From Datura wrightii (Eukaryota > Streptophyta > Magnoliopsida > Solanales > Solanaceae), in contig JASDFA010000016.1 in assembly GCA_035772735.1 (NCBI GenBank), positions 139,140,501 through 139,204,500 on the forward strand: 64,000 nucleotides of DNA, given 5' to 3'. This document shows, one piece after another, positions 1 through 10,854 of this stretch. Each line of letters starts with the position of its first letter. Positions within the stretch are counted from its first letter, which is position 1. Below the pieces are notes generated by a model. That model saw only the letters and a program-made list of their open reading frames with translations, was not told the origin of the DNA and ran no database searches. Position numbers and translations under genes: made by a program.

Positions 1-1388
1 ACCATCGATCGAGTCGCCCAATCTAACTCCTAACCTTGCAAGTCGATGGACATCTTTCACCAACTCCTTCTATCCCTCATCTACATGGGACACACTCTCT
101 ATAGAGAGCCTGCTAAGTGCATCCACAACCACGTTAGCCTTCCCCGGGTGGTAAAGGACACTCATGTCGTAGTCCATTAATAACTCCAACCACCTTCTTT
201 GCCGAAGATTGAGATCCTTCTACGTGAACACATATTGTAAGCTCTTGTGACCGTGAATACCTCCACATGGACTCCATACAAGTAATGCCGCTATATATTC
301 AAGGAGAATACCACCGCGGCCAACTCAAGATCATGCGTCGGGTAATTTTTCTCATGAACTTTCAATTGTCTTGAGGCATATGCCATTCCTTCCCATGCTG
401 CATCAACACACATCCCAGTCTGACTCGTGAATCATCACAATACACCACAAAGCCATTCGTATCCTTGGGTAGGGTCAACATTGGTGTTGAAGTGAGTCGG
501 GTCTTCAACTCCTGGAAGTTATTCTCACAAGCCTCTGACAATTGGAACTTTACCTTTTTTTGAGTCAACCTAGTCAATAGGGATGAAATGGATGAAAAGC
601 CCTCAACGAATCTCTGGTAATAACCCGCTAAGCCCAAAAATCTCCTAATATCTGATGGGTTCACCGGTCTGGACCAATTCTTTACCGCCTCGATCTTCTG
701 CGAATTTACCCTTATTCCCTCACTTGATACCACATGGCCTAGAAATGCCACAGAGTCCTACCAAAACTCACATTTGCTGAACTTTGCATACAATTGTCAA
801 TGCTAACTCTCAAATGAGCGGCATGCTCCTCCTCGCTCCGAGAGTATATGAGGATATCGTCGATAAACACAATCACGAACATGTCTAGATATTCCATGAA
901 CACCCTGTTCATTAGATCCATGACAGCTAAAGGAGCATTGGTTAGTCCAAAAGACATAACAACAAATTCGTAGTTACCCTACCGAGTCCTGAAAGCGGTT
1001 TTTGGGATGTCACTCTCCCGAACCCTAAGCTGGTGATATCCGAACCTAAGATCAATCTTGGAGAAACACCTGGCACCCTGAAGCTAGTCAAACAAATCAT
1101 CAATCCTGGGTAAGGGGTACCTGTTCTTGACGGTAACCTTATTCAACTGCCGATAATTAATACACATGCGAAGGGAACCGTCCTTCTTCCGAACAAACAA
1201 TACTGGCACCCCCCACGGAGACTTACTCGGCCTAATAAATCCCTTATCTAACAGATCCTTCAACTGATCCTTCAACTCTTTTAGCTTGGTTTTATCCATT
1301 TTGTAAGGCGGAAAAGATATAGGTTGCGTGTCGGAGAGAAGATCTATGCCGAAATCAATCTCCCGCTCGGGAGGGACATTTGGCAAAT
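1..1388 (-). pseudogene. Element B pol fragment (RT, RNase H), interrupted chromovirus
   Basis: Minus-strand Ty3/Gypsy pol of Tekay/Del type, read from 1388 down to the left edge. The RT start is at 1388-1084 (DKGFIRPSKSPWG, then YRQLNKVTVKNRYPLPRIDDLFD). The palm with FIDD followed by ILIYSRS lies at about 957-840, so the catalytic Asp pair is kept. The RT connection (FLGHVVSSEGI, GLAGYYQRFVEGFS) and the start of RNase H (FVVYCDDSR) lie at 751-362. RNase H and the pre-integrase stretch (NVVVDALSRLS) continue to position 1 in broken frames. There are stops and frameshifts at about 1082, 970 and 760. The sequence resumes in phase at 14003, on the far side of element A. Integrase, chromodomain and 3' LTR lie outside the window. 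This is a dead polyprotein. Confidence 0.9.
1384..1388. repeat. Target-site duplication CAAAT, left copy (element A)
   Basis: CAAAT stands directly before the TG of A's 5' LTR and again directly after the CA of its 3' LTR at 14003-14007. Confidence 0.95.
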
Positions 1389-1636
1389 TGATCTTGGGCA
1401 TAATTATATGCCCAAGTGATACTAAAATGCTTCATTTCGTCTTGTTTATCTATCGTTATGTGTGCATTCTCATGTGATTTGTAGTTAAAATGTGAATTTA
1501 TACTAATCAACATGATTAGTGTGGTTTTGCAGGTAAAATGTAATTTTGGGAAGCTAAGATACATGTTGGTAAAAATCGGGAATGGACTTGGAAGCAAGGA
1601 GTGAAAAAGGTCAAGGAAGAGCAGCAAAAATAAGGG

Positions 1637-1673
1637 CTCCGCGATGGAGCCGTGTCACGTTGCCATCGCGGAG
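1637..1673 (+). promoter_or_regulatory. Type-2 hairpin in U3 of element A
   Basis: Perfect 11-bp arms CTCCGCGATGG (1637-1647) and CCATCGCGGAG (1663-1673) enclose a 15-base loop containing CCGTGTCACGTTG. The loop is the sequence that forms the stem of the type-1 hairpin. The same structure occurs in both LTRs of C (perfect at 48048-48084, one mismatch in the 5' copy). Confidence 0.7.
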
Positions 1674-1824
1674 GCATTCTGCCTTGGGTGATTTATTTTT
1701 GCCAATTCTAGTGAAGGTTCATGATTGCGCCGTGACACGTTGGCCTAGCTCCGTGTTGCAGGCCGTGGCACGCCAAGGAGAAATTGCTGAGGAACCTGAT
1801 TCCAAAGAGGGTCCGCGTTTTCCC

Positions 1825-1866
1825 CGTGGCACGGAGGGAGTGCTCCGCGATACACTCCGTGCCACA
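1825..1866 (+). promoter_or_regulatory. Type-1 hairpin upstream of the TATA box, element A
   Basis: Arms CGTGGCACGGAG and CTCCGTGCCACA (12 positions, 11 paired) around a 16-base loop with the core GCTCCGCGATAC. It ends 32 bases before the TATA box. Relative to the copies between pol and the accessory ORF, a T:A pair in the stem is replaced by G:C on both sides. That is the pattern expected when pairing or dyad symmetry is selected. Confidence 0.65.
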
Positions 1867-1898
1867 TTTCTTGTTATTCCAGGGAAAATTCTCACTAG

Positions 1899-1907
1899 TA
1901 TAAATAG
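1899..1907 (+). promoter_or_regulatory. TATA box of element A 5' LTR
   Basis: TATAAATAG in the LTR, downstream of the hairpins. The same octamer-plus-G is at 39842 and 48311 in C and at 61923 in F. In A's 3' LTR the equivalent site reads TGTAAATAG. Confidence 0.7.
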
Positions 1908-2809
1908 CAAACTTAGGTTTGTTTTTAAACATTCTGACTTGGTTGAGCAAGAACGTGGGTTATAGGCAGTTGAGGGGACGAAAATTCTAGGGTTCTTCTC
2001 TATCTCTTTCTCTTTTATCTCAATTGTTTGTATGAATTACACTTATTTGATGATGTTTAATCCACAAATGAGTGGCTAAATTCACTTCTTACTGAGGTTA
2101 AGAACAATTGTAGTGGAATGTAATTATTGATCAATTTAGTTTTCATTTTTTCTTCAATGGTTGCTCTATCAATTCTTATTCTTACTGCATTAATGTTTGG
2201 CCAATGTTAATTTATATCTAAGAAATCCAATTTTGATTTTGAAAGGAAAAGAAATTGGGAAGTTGTGAATTGGTAGGATATGATCTCTTCTTGGTTTGGA
2301 AAAATTGAGAATTGATTTACATTTAGAATAGAAATACATCTGAAAATCTTATTAGTCAATTAAGGAATCGGTTTTGTATGGATAGAACATAAAATTCTTT
2401 TATCACATAAATGTAGGTTGAAGGTTCATGATTCTTAAGTTGGGTAGGATACGAAAGTTTCAATCCATAGGCAATAATTCTTGACTAGCAACCGAAGGAA
2501 AGATTAACTGAATTGTATCGATAAATTACTTCCCTGCATGTTCGTTTTAACCTCAGCATGCTCATTACTATTTTCAGACTCACTTTAGAATTTTGTCTTA
2601 GATTCGTAGAAATTAGGAAACTCAAACTCTCCAAATATTGTTTAATTGGTTGTCTACATTCTTAAAGTTATAGTTCATTAACACTTAAGTTAATTACTAC
2701 CTTAGTTCAGTCCATGTGGGATCAATACTTGGCTTACTTAAGCCATTTTACTACTTGTTCGACCATGTGCACTTGCGTGTAGTCACCCCGAAACGCCCAA
2801 ACAAGTTTT

Positions 2810-2827
2810 TGGCGCCGTTGTCGGGGA
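2810..2827 (+). other. Primer-binding site of element A (tRNA-Asp)
   Basis: TGGCGCCGTTGTCGGGGA, six bases after the LTR end. It is complementary to the 3' end of plant tRNA-Asp, with one mismatch (T for C at 2821). This primer is usual in Athila-type elements. Confidence 0.9.
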
Positions 2828-2934
2828 CTGGCAATTGGTAAAATTGTTTTCTTAGTGTTAGTTTACAATTTCTATATAAGTACTGACAACTTGATCTTAG
2901 CCTGTCTTTTGCAGATATCGAATTCTGTTGAACA

Positions 2935-4577
2935 CTGGCAAGAGACAAGGAGCTGGTGGATTCATACTTAGAGCCGGAAAGACAGTTCCATCGTCAAACA
3001 AGGGAAGCTCTAGAGAAAAAGCTACAGTTGCTCAGACAGACAATCCTGGAGCAACAGCAGAATCCACCACTTGTGAGGGCAGTGTTAGTGGGCCGGTTCG
3101 CGAAGTGGCAATCCCACATGCTAACAATGTTACATCAAGTATTCACAAACCTGAGCCAAGAGGGAGGTTTGAGCTTAAACAGAACATGGTGCAATTGCTG
3201 CACACCAGCGGGCAATTCACAGGTCTCCCTCATGAAGATCCACAACAACATCTCAAAAACTTTTTGGAGATAAGTGACACTTACATCCCCGCTGGAGTAT
3301 CATCCGATTACGTAAGGCTTACATTATTCCCATTCTCATTATTCGGATAAGCAAAGAGGTGGTTGAAAGCTGATCCACCTAACTCTATCACCACTTGGGA
3401 TGATCTTGCAAGAAAATTTTTGATACGGTTCTTTCCATCTGGGAAAACAGCAAGACTTAAAAGTCAGATTTTAATTTTTAAACAAAGAGAGGGGGAGAAT
3501 TTGTATCAAGCTTGGGAAAGGTTCAAATCATTGCTAAGGGATTGTCCTCACCATCACCAGTCCAATGATGTGCTGGTGCATACTTTCATAGAGGGCTTGG
3601 AACCCCACACAAAAATTTTGCTAGACTTAGCAGCTGGGGGACAAGCATTAGAAAAGACTTATGAGGAGTTGTATACTTTGTTAAATCGTATTACGTAGGG
3701 AAATCCATAGTGGAATGTGGACTCTTCTAGAGGAGGAACAAGGAAAGCGGCAGGAGTCTTGGAAGTGGATGGTTTTACAGCTATCGCTGCACAGATAGCT
3801 GTGCTGCAAAATCAACTCAACACCAACTTCAGCAATATGAGCTTGAATCAACCTCAAGACACAGTTAATGTAGTGCAGCAGGTTTGGTGTGAAGTATGCG
3901 GTAGTAATGAACACTCAGCTGAGTGTTGTGGTGCAAATCCAGATTCAGTGAACTTTGTTGGGAATGTACAGAGAAATAATCACCAACAGTATGGCAAAAA
4001 CTACAACTCGAATTGGAGAAATCATCCGAATTTCTCTTGGGGTAGTAACAGCCATCAAGGGCAGAGTTCGAATCAGGGTGCGCAGAGAAATCAAGGAGGG
4101 CAGCAGAACTATCAGACTCAATATAGAGGAAACAATGCACCTCCTCCACCACCCACCAGCATTGAGAAAATGTTTAAAACAATGTTAGCTAACCAAGCTC
4201 AATTGCAGGCTGATTATGTGAAATTGGTAGCAGACGTAAAGAACAACCAGTTAGCTACAAAGGCGTTGGAGTACCAGTTCGGACATCTAGCTGGAGCTCA
4301 AAACACCAGGCCAAGAGGAGGACTACCGAGCGACACTGACCCGAATCCTAAGCAGGTTAATGCAGTGACCACAAGGAGTGGTTTACAACTCAAGGAGGTG
4401 GAACCAGAAAGACCACCTCAGCAGTCAGGAGCAGTGGAAAAAGAGAGGGAACATGAGGATGCGAGGGGGAAGGAGAAGGCAGTTGAAGCAGAAAGACCAC
4501 CATCCCCTTTCCCTCAAAGATTAAAGAAACACAAGGAGGAAGCTTGTTTCAAAAAGTTCATGGAGGTGCTTAAATAG
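2935..4577 (+). pseudogene. Element A gag (broken)
   Basis: Athila-type capsid/nucleocapsid gene. The conserved frame starts at a CTG at 2935 (LARDKELVD) right after a TGA, with no ATG upstream. A net 19-base deletion relative to element C, at about 3087, shifts the frame. From there to 4577 the frame is intact apart from in-frame stops at 3348, 3696, 3708 and 4575. Recognisable parts are the retrotransposon gag domain (LFPFS, WDDLARKFLIRFFPSGKTARL), the CPHHHQSN segment, one zinc knuckle CEVCGSNEHSAECC (about 3893-3934), and a Gln/Asn/Pro-rich linker. It would bind the element RNA and form virus-like particles, but cannot do so from this copy. Confidence 0.9.
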
Positions 4578-7500
4578 GTACACATTAATTTACCTTTGGT
4601 TGATGTTTTGCAGGGAGTGCCTAAATATGCAAAGTATATCAAGGACATCGTAGCTAACAAAAGCAGATTGACGGAGTATGCTACGGTGGCGCATACTAAG
4701 GAGTGCATTTCCCGGATACAGAACAGGTTGCCAACAAAGCTCAAGGACCCCGGGAGGTTTACAATTCAAATCACAATTGGGAAAAGTATCCGAGCTCGTG
4801 GATTATGTTACTTGGGAGCGAGTATTAACTTGATGCCGACATCGGTGTTCAAGAAGTTGGGGCTGGGCAGTCCTAGACCAACTACAGTGATCTTGCAATT
4901 AGCGGACCGTTCTTTGGCCAGACCAGATGGCATTGTGGAGGACGTGCTAGTTCAAGTGGGCTCCCTTATCTTCCCAGTAGATTTTATTGTTTTGGATTTT
5001 TAGCCGGATGCGGAAGTCCCATTTATTTTGGGACGTCCTTTCTTGGCAACCGGGAGAGCTTTGATTGATGTAGCTGTAGGGCAGCTAACCATGCGGGCGC
5101 ATGAAAAAGTGGAGGTATTTGATGTATATAAGGCCATGAAGCTTCCGTCCATACATGAGGAGCTTTCAGCAATCAATGTGCTAAATCAAGCGAAAATTCT
5201 TCAGATTGTTAAATCTCGAGATCCATTGGAAAGAGCATTGATGAGCTCCGATCATATCGGAGATAGAGATACTTATGAGATGGTACAAATGTTGAATGAA
5301 CCACAATGGTATCTCAGGAAGCATGACTTTCAACCTTTAATGAGGTCCCTGGAACCATTACCGAAACCATCTATTGAGGAAGCACCAAAGCTAGAGTTGA
5401 AAACATTGCCTCCCCATTTAAAATATGTCTTTCTGGGGGAAGATGACACTTTACCAGTCATCATCTCTGCAGAATTGACAGAGGCACAGGTAAAGGAAGC
5501 ATTGGTGGTACTCAAATGAAGGAAGAAAGCAATGGGCTGGCAGATGTCAGATATTCGGGGTATCAATCCAGCTTTTTGCACACACAGAATTTTCATGGAG
5601 ACAGGAGCAAAGCCGATTATGCAGCCTCAGCGGAGGTTGAATCCGATGATGAAGGATGTGGTTAGAAAAGAAGTAATTAAGTGGATTGATGCAGGTGTGA
5701 TCTATCCTGTTTCGGACAGCGAATGGGTCAGCCCCGTTCAGTGCGTCCCAAAGAAATGAGGGATGACCGTGGTCACCAATGAGAAAAATGAGTTGATCCC
5801 TACTCGCACCGTCACAGGCTGACGGATTTGCATGGACTACAGAAAGCTCAATGAAGCCACAAGGAAAGATCACTATTCTATCCCGTTCATTGATCAAATA
5901 TTAGACAGATTGGCTGGACAAGAATAATATTGTTTCCTTGATGGTTACTCTGGCTATAACCAAATAGCCATAACACCGGAGGACCAAGAGAAGACTACTT
6001 TCACATGTCCTTATGGGACATATGCTTTTAGGCGGATGCCATTTGGGTTATGCAATGCACCCTCCACATTCCAGAGATGCATGATAGCTATCTTTCACGA
6101 CATGGTGGAAGATTTCGTAGAGGTATTTATGGATGATTTTTTCTGGTTTTGGTAATTCATTTGCTACTTGTTTGCAGAATCTTGACAGGGTGCTAGCTCG
6201 CTGTGAAGAATCCAACCTTGTACTCAACTGGGAGAAATGTCATTTCTTAGTCAAGGAGGGTATCGTCCTTGGCCATAAAGTGCCTTGCAAGGGGTTGGAG
6301 GTCGATCGTGCTAAGATCGAAGTTATTGAAAAGCTACCACCACCTGTGTCAGTGAAGGGTGTTCGCAGTTTTATCGGGCATGCAGGGTTCTACAAACGCT
6401 TCATCAAGAACTTCTCCAAAATTTCTAGACCAATATGCAGGTTGCTAGAAAAAGAGGTGAAGTTTGAGTTTGATGATGAGTGTGTCAAAGCATTCGAGGA
6501 GTTGAAGCAGAAATTCATAGAAGCACCTATCCTTATTTCTCTGGATTGGGAACAACCGTTTGAACTGATGTGTGATGCAACCAATGTGGCTGTGGGAGCT
6601 GTATTGGGGCAGTGGAGGAATATAATTTTTCATTCTATTCATTATGCAAGCAAAACACTGGACGCTGCCCAAGTTAATTATATAGTCACAGAAAAGGAGA
6701 TGCTAGCATTGGTGTTCGCGTTTGATAAATTCAGGTCCTATTTGGTAGGGTCTAGAGTAGTGGTGTATACCGATCAATGCAGCGATTTGGTATCTATTTA
6801 ACAAGAAGGATGCATAGCTCAGGCTGATCAGATGGATCTTGTTGTTGCAAGAGTTTGACCTAGAGATTAGGGACAGAAAGGGGAGCAAGAATCAAGTGGC
6901 AGATCACCTATCGCGATTGGAAAGCCGGTCGCATGTGAAGGAAGGTGACAACATCAAAGAGGAGTTCCCAGATGAGCAGCTCTTGGCAATAGGGGAAGAT
7001 GAGATCCCTTGGTATGCAGACATAGTGAATTTTCTAGTGAGTGGAGTCTATCCACCGGAGGCTACGGCTCAGCAGAGAAAAAAATTGAGGCATGATTGCT
7101 GGTATTTTATTTGGGATGAGCCATACTTGTTTTAACAGGGACTTGATCAGGTTATGAGAAGATGCATCCCGGAGAGCCAGATTGCAGAAGTTTTGAGGAG
7201 TTGTCACTCTTCATTGTATGGAGGGCACCACGGAGGCGAGCGGACAGCGCACAAGGTGCTACAGTCAGGTTTCTTTTGGCCTACACTGTTCAGAGACTCT
7301 ATGGCATACATCAAAATGTGTGATTGATGTCAAAGGACAAGCACAATTGGTAAGAGGCAAGAGATGTCGTTGCAGCATATACTAGAAGTGGAGATCTTTG
7401 ATGTATGGGGCATTGATTTCATGGGCCTGTTCCCACCGTCATTTGGTAGTTGTTACATCTTGGTGGCCGTTGATTATGTATCAAAGTGGGTTGAAGCAAT

Positions 7501-8293
7501 AGCTTGCCCCAGGAATGAAAACAAGGTGGTAACAAAATTTGTGAAAAAGCATATTTTCACCAGGTTCGGGACACCCCGAGCCATTATCAGTGATGGAGGG
7601 GCTCATTTTGTCAATGCAAGTTTCAAGAAGTTGCTAGCTAAGTATGGGGTGCGCCACAAGGTGGCAACAGCATATCATCCCCAAACTAGTGGGCAAGTGG
7701 AGGTGTCGAACAGAGAAGTGAAGCAGATTCTCCAGAAAACAGTGAATGCACAACGTAGTGATTGGTCAAGCAAACTCGACGATGTGTTGTGGGCTTATAG
7801 AACTGCTTACAAGACACCAATTGGGACTTCTCCATACCGATTGGTCTATGGAAAAGCGTGTCATCTGCCGGTGGAGCTAGAACACTGAGCTTTTTGGGCT
7901 GTGAGGAAATTGAATATGGACCTAGAGCTAGCAGGCAAGAAGAGGCTGATGCAACACAGCGAACTTGATGAGTTTTGTTGGCATGCTTATGAAAGTGCCA
8001 AGTTCTACAAAGAGAAAACAAAAAGGTGGCACGATAAGAATATGGTGCATCGTATTTTCGAGCCGGGGCAGAAAGTGTTGCTTTTCAATTCAAGATTGAA
8101 GCTGTTTCCAGAAAAATTGCGGTCCAAATGGTCAGGGCCATTTGAGGTAGTGAGAATGACCCCGCACGGGGCAGTGGAGTTGTGGCAAGAAGATCGAAGT
8201 GCCACGTTCTTGGTTAATGGGCAACATTGTAAGAATTACTAGGGTGAGGATGTTATTCGAGAGAAGACGTCCATCACTCTAGAGGATGATTGA
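4578..8293 (+). pseudogene. Element A protease-RT-RNase H-integrase (broken)
   Basis: Continues the gag frame. The protease at 4780-5060 has YLGAS where C has DLGAS, so the catalytic Asp is lost. ILGRPFLATG follows. RT spans about 5532-6400 (GWRICMDYRKLN-like start, DGYSGYNQIAI, FGLCNAPSTF, FMDD at about 6127). RNase H is at about 6540-6800. Integrase runs from about 7137: an HHCC finger with a stop in it, DFMGLF, SDGGAHF, EVSNREVK, and GPFEV near 8140. In-frame stops occur at 5001, 5517, 5757, 5820 and later. Single-base insertions near 6137 and 6777 change the frame, and TAG near the C-terminus precedes a short conserved tail ending at 8293. Confidence 0.9.
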
Positions 8294-8584
8294 GCGTTAA
8301 TGACGTCGAGCCGTAACAGTAAACCAGGCACTGCACGGGAGGCAACCCGTGAAATTGTTGTACTAGATGAGTAGAATTAGTTGAACAAGAAAAGAAAAAA
8401 AAGAGAAAAAAAATAAATAGAAAAAATTATTATTGCGTTGAAACCTATGAATTCTAACCAATTTCTTGCTTGGAAATGATTTTCAGGTGAAACGGAGGGC
8501 AAAAATGCAAAAAAGCGCAAAGGAAAAATATTCAAGGTGAGAAAAATAAAACAATGGCATGACAGTGAGCCTACGCGTTGGCTC

Positions 8585-8626
8585 CGTGTCATGGAGGAGG
8601 GCCTCCGCGTTACCCTCCGTGACACG
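8585..8626 (+). repeat. Type-1 hairpin, internal copy 1 of element A
   Basis: 13-base arms CGTGTCATGGAGG and CCTCCGTGACACG around a 16-base loop with GCCTCCGCGTTAC; one mismatch in the stem. Confidence 0.65.
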
Positions 8627-8679
8627 TTGAAGGTATTCTAGATTTTTTAAAAATTTCCAGAACACCTACGCGATGGCTT

Positions 8680-8721
8680 CGTGTCACGGAGGGTGTGCTC
8701 CGCGTTACCCTCCGTGACACG
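8680..8721 (+). repeat. Type-1 hairpin, internal copy 2 of element A
   Basis: Perfect 13-base arms CGTGTCACGGAGG (8680-8692) and CCTCCGTGACACG (8709-8721). The loop is 16 bases with the constant core GCTCCGCGTTAC. Confidence 0.7.
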
Positions 8722-9558
8722 TTGAGGTGTAATTCGCGTCGGGTCACACCGGGTCGCCGGGTAACCCACACAAAAAACACCCTTTAAACCCTAATTCCCC
8801 TCTATTTTTTCCCCATTTTCCATTCCCTACACGACCAACATCCCAAATTCCCTCCTCCCCCAACGTGACACGGACCTAGGCACAAGTTTTCTTCGACTTT
8901 TCTTTGATTTCATCGGATTAAAGGTATGTTCTTGAACTTAACCTCATTCTTGCTTGAATTTTCAATTTTTGAATATGAGAGGTGAGTAAACCCTGCCCTA
9001 AGTGCAAATTGAGCTTGAATTCATTTAAGTTATGATTGATTGATGTTCATAATATCGTTGTGAGTATATGAACTCGATGAATGCATGTTTTATTGAATTT
9101 TTGCGAGCTAGGGTTAGAATTTGAATAGGAAGAAACTAAATTTGGTTGAAATGTGAAAAGAATTTTTTGAGTTGTGCATGTTGGGTGATGTGAATAATAT
9201 TGTGAATGTAGATGAATATGCTAAGTAGACAAGGGAATTTTCGGAAAAATGAAATTGGTAAATTGCATAGGTTGTTGAGAACGAAAATTTCGCTTGCTAT
9301 GTGATGTAATGGAATCGATGGTGATATTATATTCGTTGTACAAAGTTTGAGTAGTACATAGTAATTATTCCATCGAATTATATGAAGCCACTAAGAATGT
9401 TGACTGTTAAGAATTGTGAAATCATGAATGTCTTGCCGAATTATTTTAAATTGCGCCTAAAGACTACGTGTGGGGTGATTCAATTAAACCCAACCTTAGT
9501 CGTAGCTAGTTATGATTTGAATAACATTGGGATTGTATGGTTATATGTGTAGGAACAA

Positions 9559-10774
9559 TGTCAGGCAGACAAGATAAAGGAAAGGGAGCGTCCACATCGG
9601 GCGCCGGTAGAAAAAGGATAAGGTTGGGAACAGCAGTCCCAGCAGCACTAGCGATTCCGAGAGGCCAACGCCGACAATACAGAACCCAGTGGGTGACTGA
9701 TGAAGGGAAGAAATGGTATGCGAAACACAAAGAAACCAAATATTCCCGGAAGAGCATATAGCAAGGGAGCCGCTGGCACAGGAATTTTCGAGGATCGTAC
9801 ATCGGATTGATACTACCGGGCTAAACTTCATCTTTGAAGAGCCCAAGGAGTGCAAATTCCATCTGATTCGGGAGTTCTATGCCAACTGGAACCCGACCCT
9901 CTGCAGTCACACTGTCAAGATAAGGGGGCAAGGTTTCACCTTTGAGCCCCATCACCTGAATGTTATATTGGGGGAGCGGGACACAGACGCCCATGTACTC
10001 CGGTAGCTGAACATAACTCCACCTTACTCGAATATCATACGCACTATGTGTGGAGCCCGTTCAACAGCATGGTGGAGCAGGCACAAGGAGAGGGGCTACC
10101 ATCAGACACTGCCTTACTCTCAGATGAACAGGGAAGCCAGGATCTGGCTAAAAATTATGTGTTCCTTCTTGATCCCGAGGGTGCACATGAATGATGTCAC
10201 CCGAGATTGAGTATGCTTGGTGTACGCCCTAATGAAAGGGCTTGAGATAAATGTTGGGGCGGTAATCATTTCCACCATGAAGAGAGCTCGCTTGCATCAA
10301 GGGCACAGGTACGGGTTCGGTGGTTTGCTTACCACACTCCTGAGGGGCCACTACATCGAGGAGGAGGCCCTAGACTACATCCCACAGATTGACAGGCGCG
10401 CCTTGGATGCCACAAAAACCAAGGCACCCAACACTACTCATGGGCCTATTCTCACACTAGCCGAGCAACATGCTTGGGATGATCAATATATGGCCCGCAT
10501 GTATGGGATGCAAATGTTGCAGTTGCGCATAGGCGGGAGTCCTGCAACGAAGGATGAGCTATGGCAGCTCAAGCTAGATTACCCCTTTGGCGAGAATGCC
10601 CAGGCTCTATGCCGAGTGGGGCCATCTTTTGTGGAGCCTGTAGATGATGATGTCCCCACTGATGAGGAGACCCATGAGGACTCAGATGTTGAGTCAGATG
10701 AGGACAGCGGGTGCGATTTGGATATGGGAGATGAGGCAACGGCACCTGATGAAGAAGTGGAATACTTCAATTGA
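9559..10774 (+). pseudogene. Element A accessory ORF (plant transposon-protein type)
   Basis: A separate ORF downstream of pol, where Athila elements carry their extra (env-position) gene. It starts MSGRQDKGKGAST, then GKKWYAKHKE, EFYANWNP, DTDAHVLR, GARSTAWWSRHKERGYH, YALMKGLEINVGAVIIS, YGFGGLLT, and an Asp/Glu-rich tail (DSDVESDEDSG) of about 50 residues. It resembles the domain usually annotated as 'putative plant transposon protein'. No signal peptide or membrane segment is visible, so an envelope role is not supported. A frameshift near 9740 and stops near 10005 and 10208 disable it. The intact-length product would be about 400 residues. Confidence 0.8.
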
Positions 10775-10818
10775 TCAGGGAGTTTCACCACCCACCTTTG
10801 TGATATGTTGAATTTTGT

Positions 10819-10854
10819 GAACACTGGGGACAGTGTTCGGTTTAAGTGTGGGGT
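10819..10854 (+). promoter_or_regulatory. Stem-loop plus internal polypurine-like tract, element A copy 1
   Basis: GAACACTG-GGGA-CAGTGTTC is a perfect 8-bp stem with a 4-base loop. It is followed two bases later by TTTAAGTGTGGGGT (10841-10854). The same pattern recurs just before the 3' LTR (12551-12585). Confidence 0.7.

Larger units (their letters stand above)
1389..2803 (+). repeat. Element A 5' LTR
   Basis: 1415 bp, starting TGATCTTGGGCA and ending with AACA just before the primer site. It matches 12589-14002 over its whole length. It contains two GC-rich hairpins (1637-1673 and 1825-1866) in an otherwise AT-rich sequence, followed by a TATA box at 1899-1907. That places U3 at about 1389-1930. 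The first 30 bases hold a short inverted repeat, TTGGGCA...TGCCCAA. Confidence 0.95.
8298..9558 (+). other. Spacer between pol and accessory ORF, element A
   Basis: No ORF. It begins with a block also present in C (GACGTCGAGCCG, then GCACGGGAGGCAACCCGTG, itself an inverted repeat CACGGG...CCCGTG). It then holds two type-1 hairpins (8585-8626, 8680-8721) and an AT-rich stretch with pyrimidine tracts ending in cag/ag near 9550. It may act as a long leader or intron for expression of the accessory ORF. The splice function is inference only. Confidence 0.6.

Noticed and set aside
1582..1965. ORFs in the LTRs of A (also 12782-13114)
   Set aside because: Open only because of the GC-rich hairpin sequences; they lie in U3 and differ in frame and ends between the two LTRs.
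3348..5003. Explaining all stops in A by deamination of methylated C (CAG to TAG)
   Set aside because: Compared with C, only two of the five stops in gag-protease are CAG to TAG; three replace Glu codons by G to T changes.
9559..10774. Calling the accessory ORF an envelope gene
   Set aside because: Position fits, but there is no signal peptide, membrane segment or cleavage site; the acidic tail and known relatives point to another role.
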